DNA from: Hyphomicrobiales bacterium
Lineage (GTDB): Bacteria > Pseudomonadota > Alphaproteobacteria > Rhizobiales > Hyphomicrobiaceae
DNA length: 5,881 nt
Direction: 5' to 3'
Assembly: GCA_017304275.1 (NCBI GenBank)
Contig: JAFKKW010000499.1
Location: 1 to 5,881, forward strand
Made by a program: the position numbers and the translations under genes
In this document: positions 5,854 through 5,881 of the stretch, piece after piece
Position numbering within the stretch: the first letter of the stretch is position 1
Layout: the number at the start of each line of letters is the position of its first letter
The notes under the pieces: generated by a model
Seen by the model: only the letters and a program-made list of their open reading frames with translations
Database searches by the model: none
Told to the model about the DNA's origin: nothing

Positions 5854-5881
5854 ACTGGGAGGCGTTTCTAGTGCAGGCGTC

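Noticed and set aside
5868..5881. C-terminus of an upstream gene (codons R-L-H then TAG)
   Set aside because: Only three codons are visible, so identity, including haoA, cannot be supported from this window; mentioned only as context for the hairpin.

Overview
The window looks like chromosomal DNA of a high-G+C proteobacterium, most likely an alphaproteobacterium of the Hyphomicrobiales type (a methylotroph, methanotroph or related lineage). This rests on codon use, the Ccm-type cytochrome c maturation genes and a HaoB-like protein. The placement is an inference from gene content, not a database match. All recognisable genes lie on the minus strand, so transcription runs from high to low coordinates.

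Layout in transcription order. At the right edge, a short non-coding stretch (5785-5867) carries a perfect 13-bp-stem hairpin; the last codons of an upstream gene may end at 5868. Next is a 344-residue, membrane-anchored, cysteine-free protein that resembles HaoB, the partner of hydroxylamine oxidoreductase (4750-5784). A 220-bp intergenic region (4530-4749) follows, with a rho-independent terminator for that gene, an 11-bp-arm palindrome, MocR-box-like direct repeats and an AT-rich stretch suited to a promoter. Then come a MocR/GntR-type PLP-dependent regulator (2994-4529), CcmF haem lyase (997-2997), CcmG/DsbE thioredoxin (427-1000) and CcmH/CycL (1-430, running off the left edge).

The regulator and the three ccm genes form one tightly packed operon: each of the three junctions is a 4-base start/stop overlap (TTGA, ATGA, ATGA). 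CcmG and CcmH would reduce and present apocytochrome CxxCH thiols, and CcmF would attach haem. The usual alphaproteobacterial order places ccmI and ccmE before ccmF; here a regulator takes that place and a HaoB-like gene lies next door. This suggests a secondary, regulated haem-lyase module, perhaps devoted to a multihaem enzyme such as hydroxylamine oxidoreductase, comparable in logic to NrfEFG for NrfA.

The most concrete oddity is in ccmG. A 7-bp tandem duplication (828-841) shifts the frame and splits the gene. Removing one copy restores a textbook 188-residue CcmG. This is a recent inactivation, a slipped-strand switch or an assembly error. No tRNA, rRNA, CRISPR or mobile element was seen.
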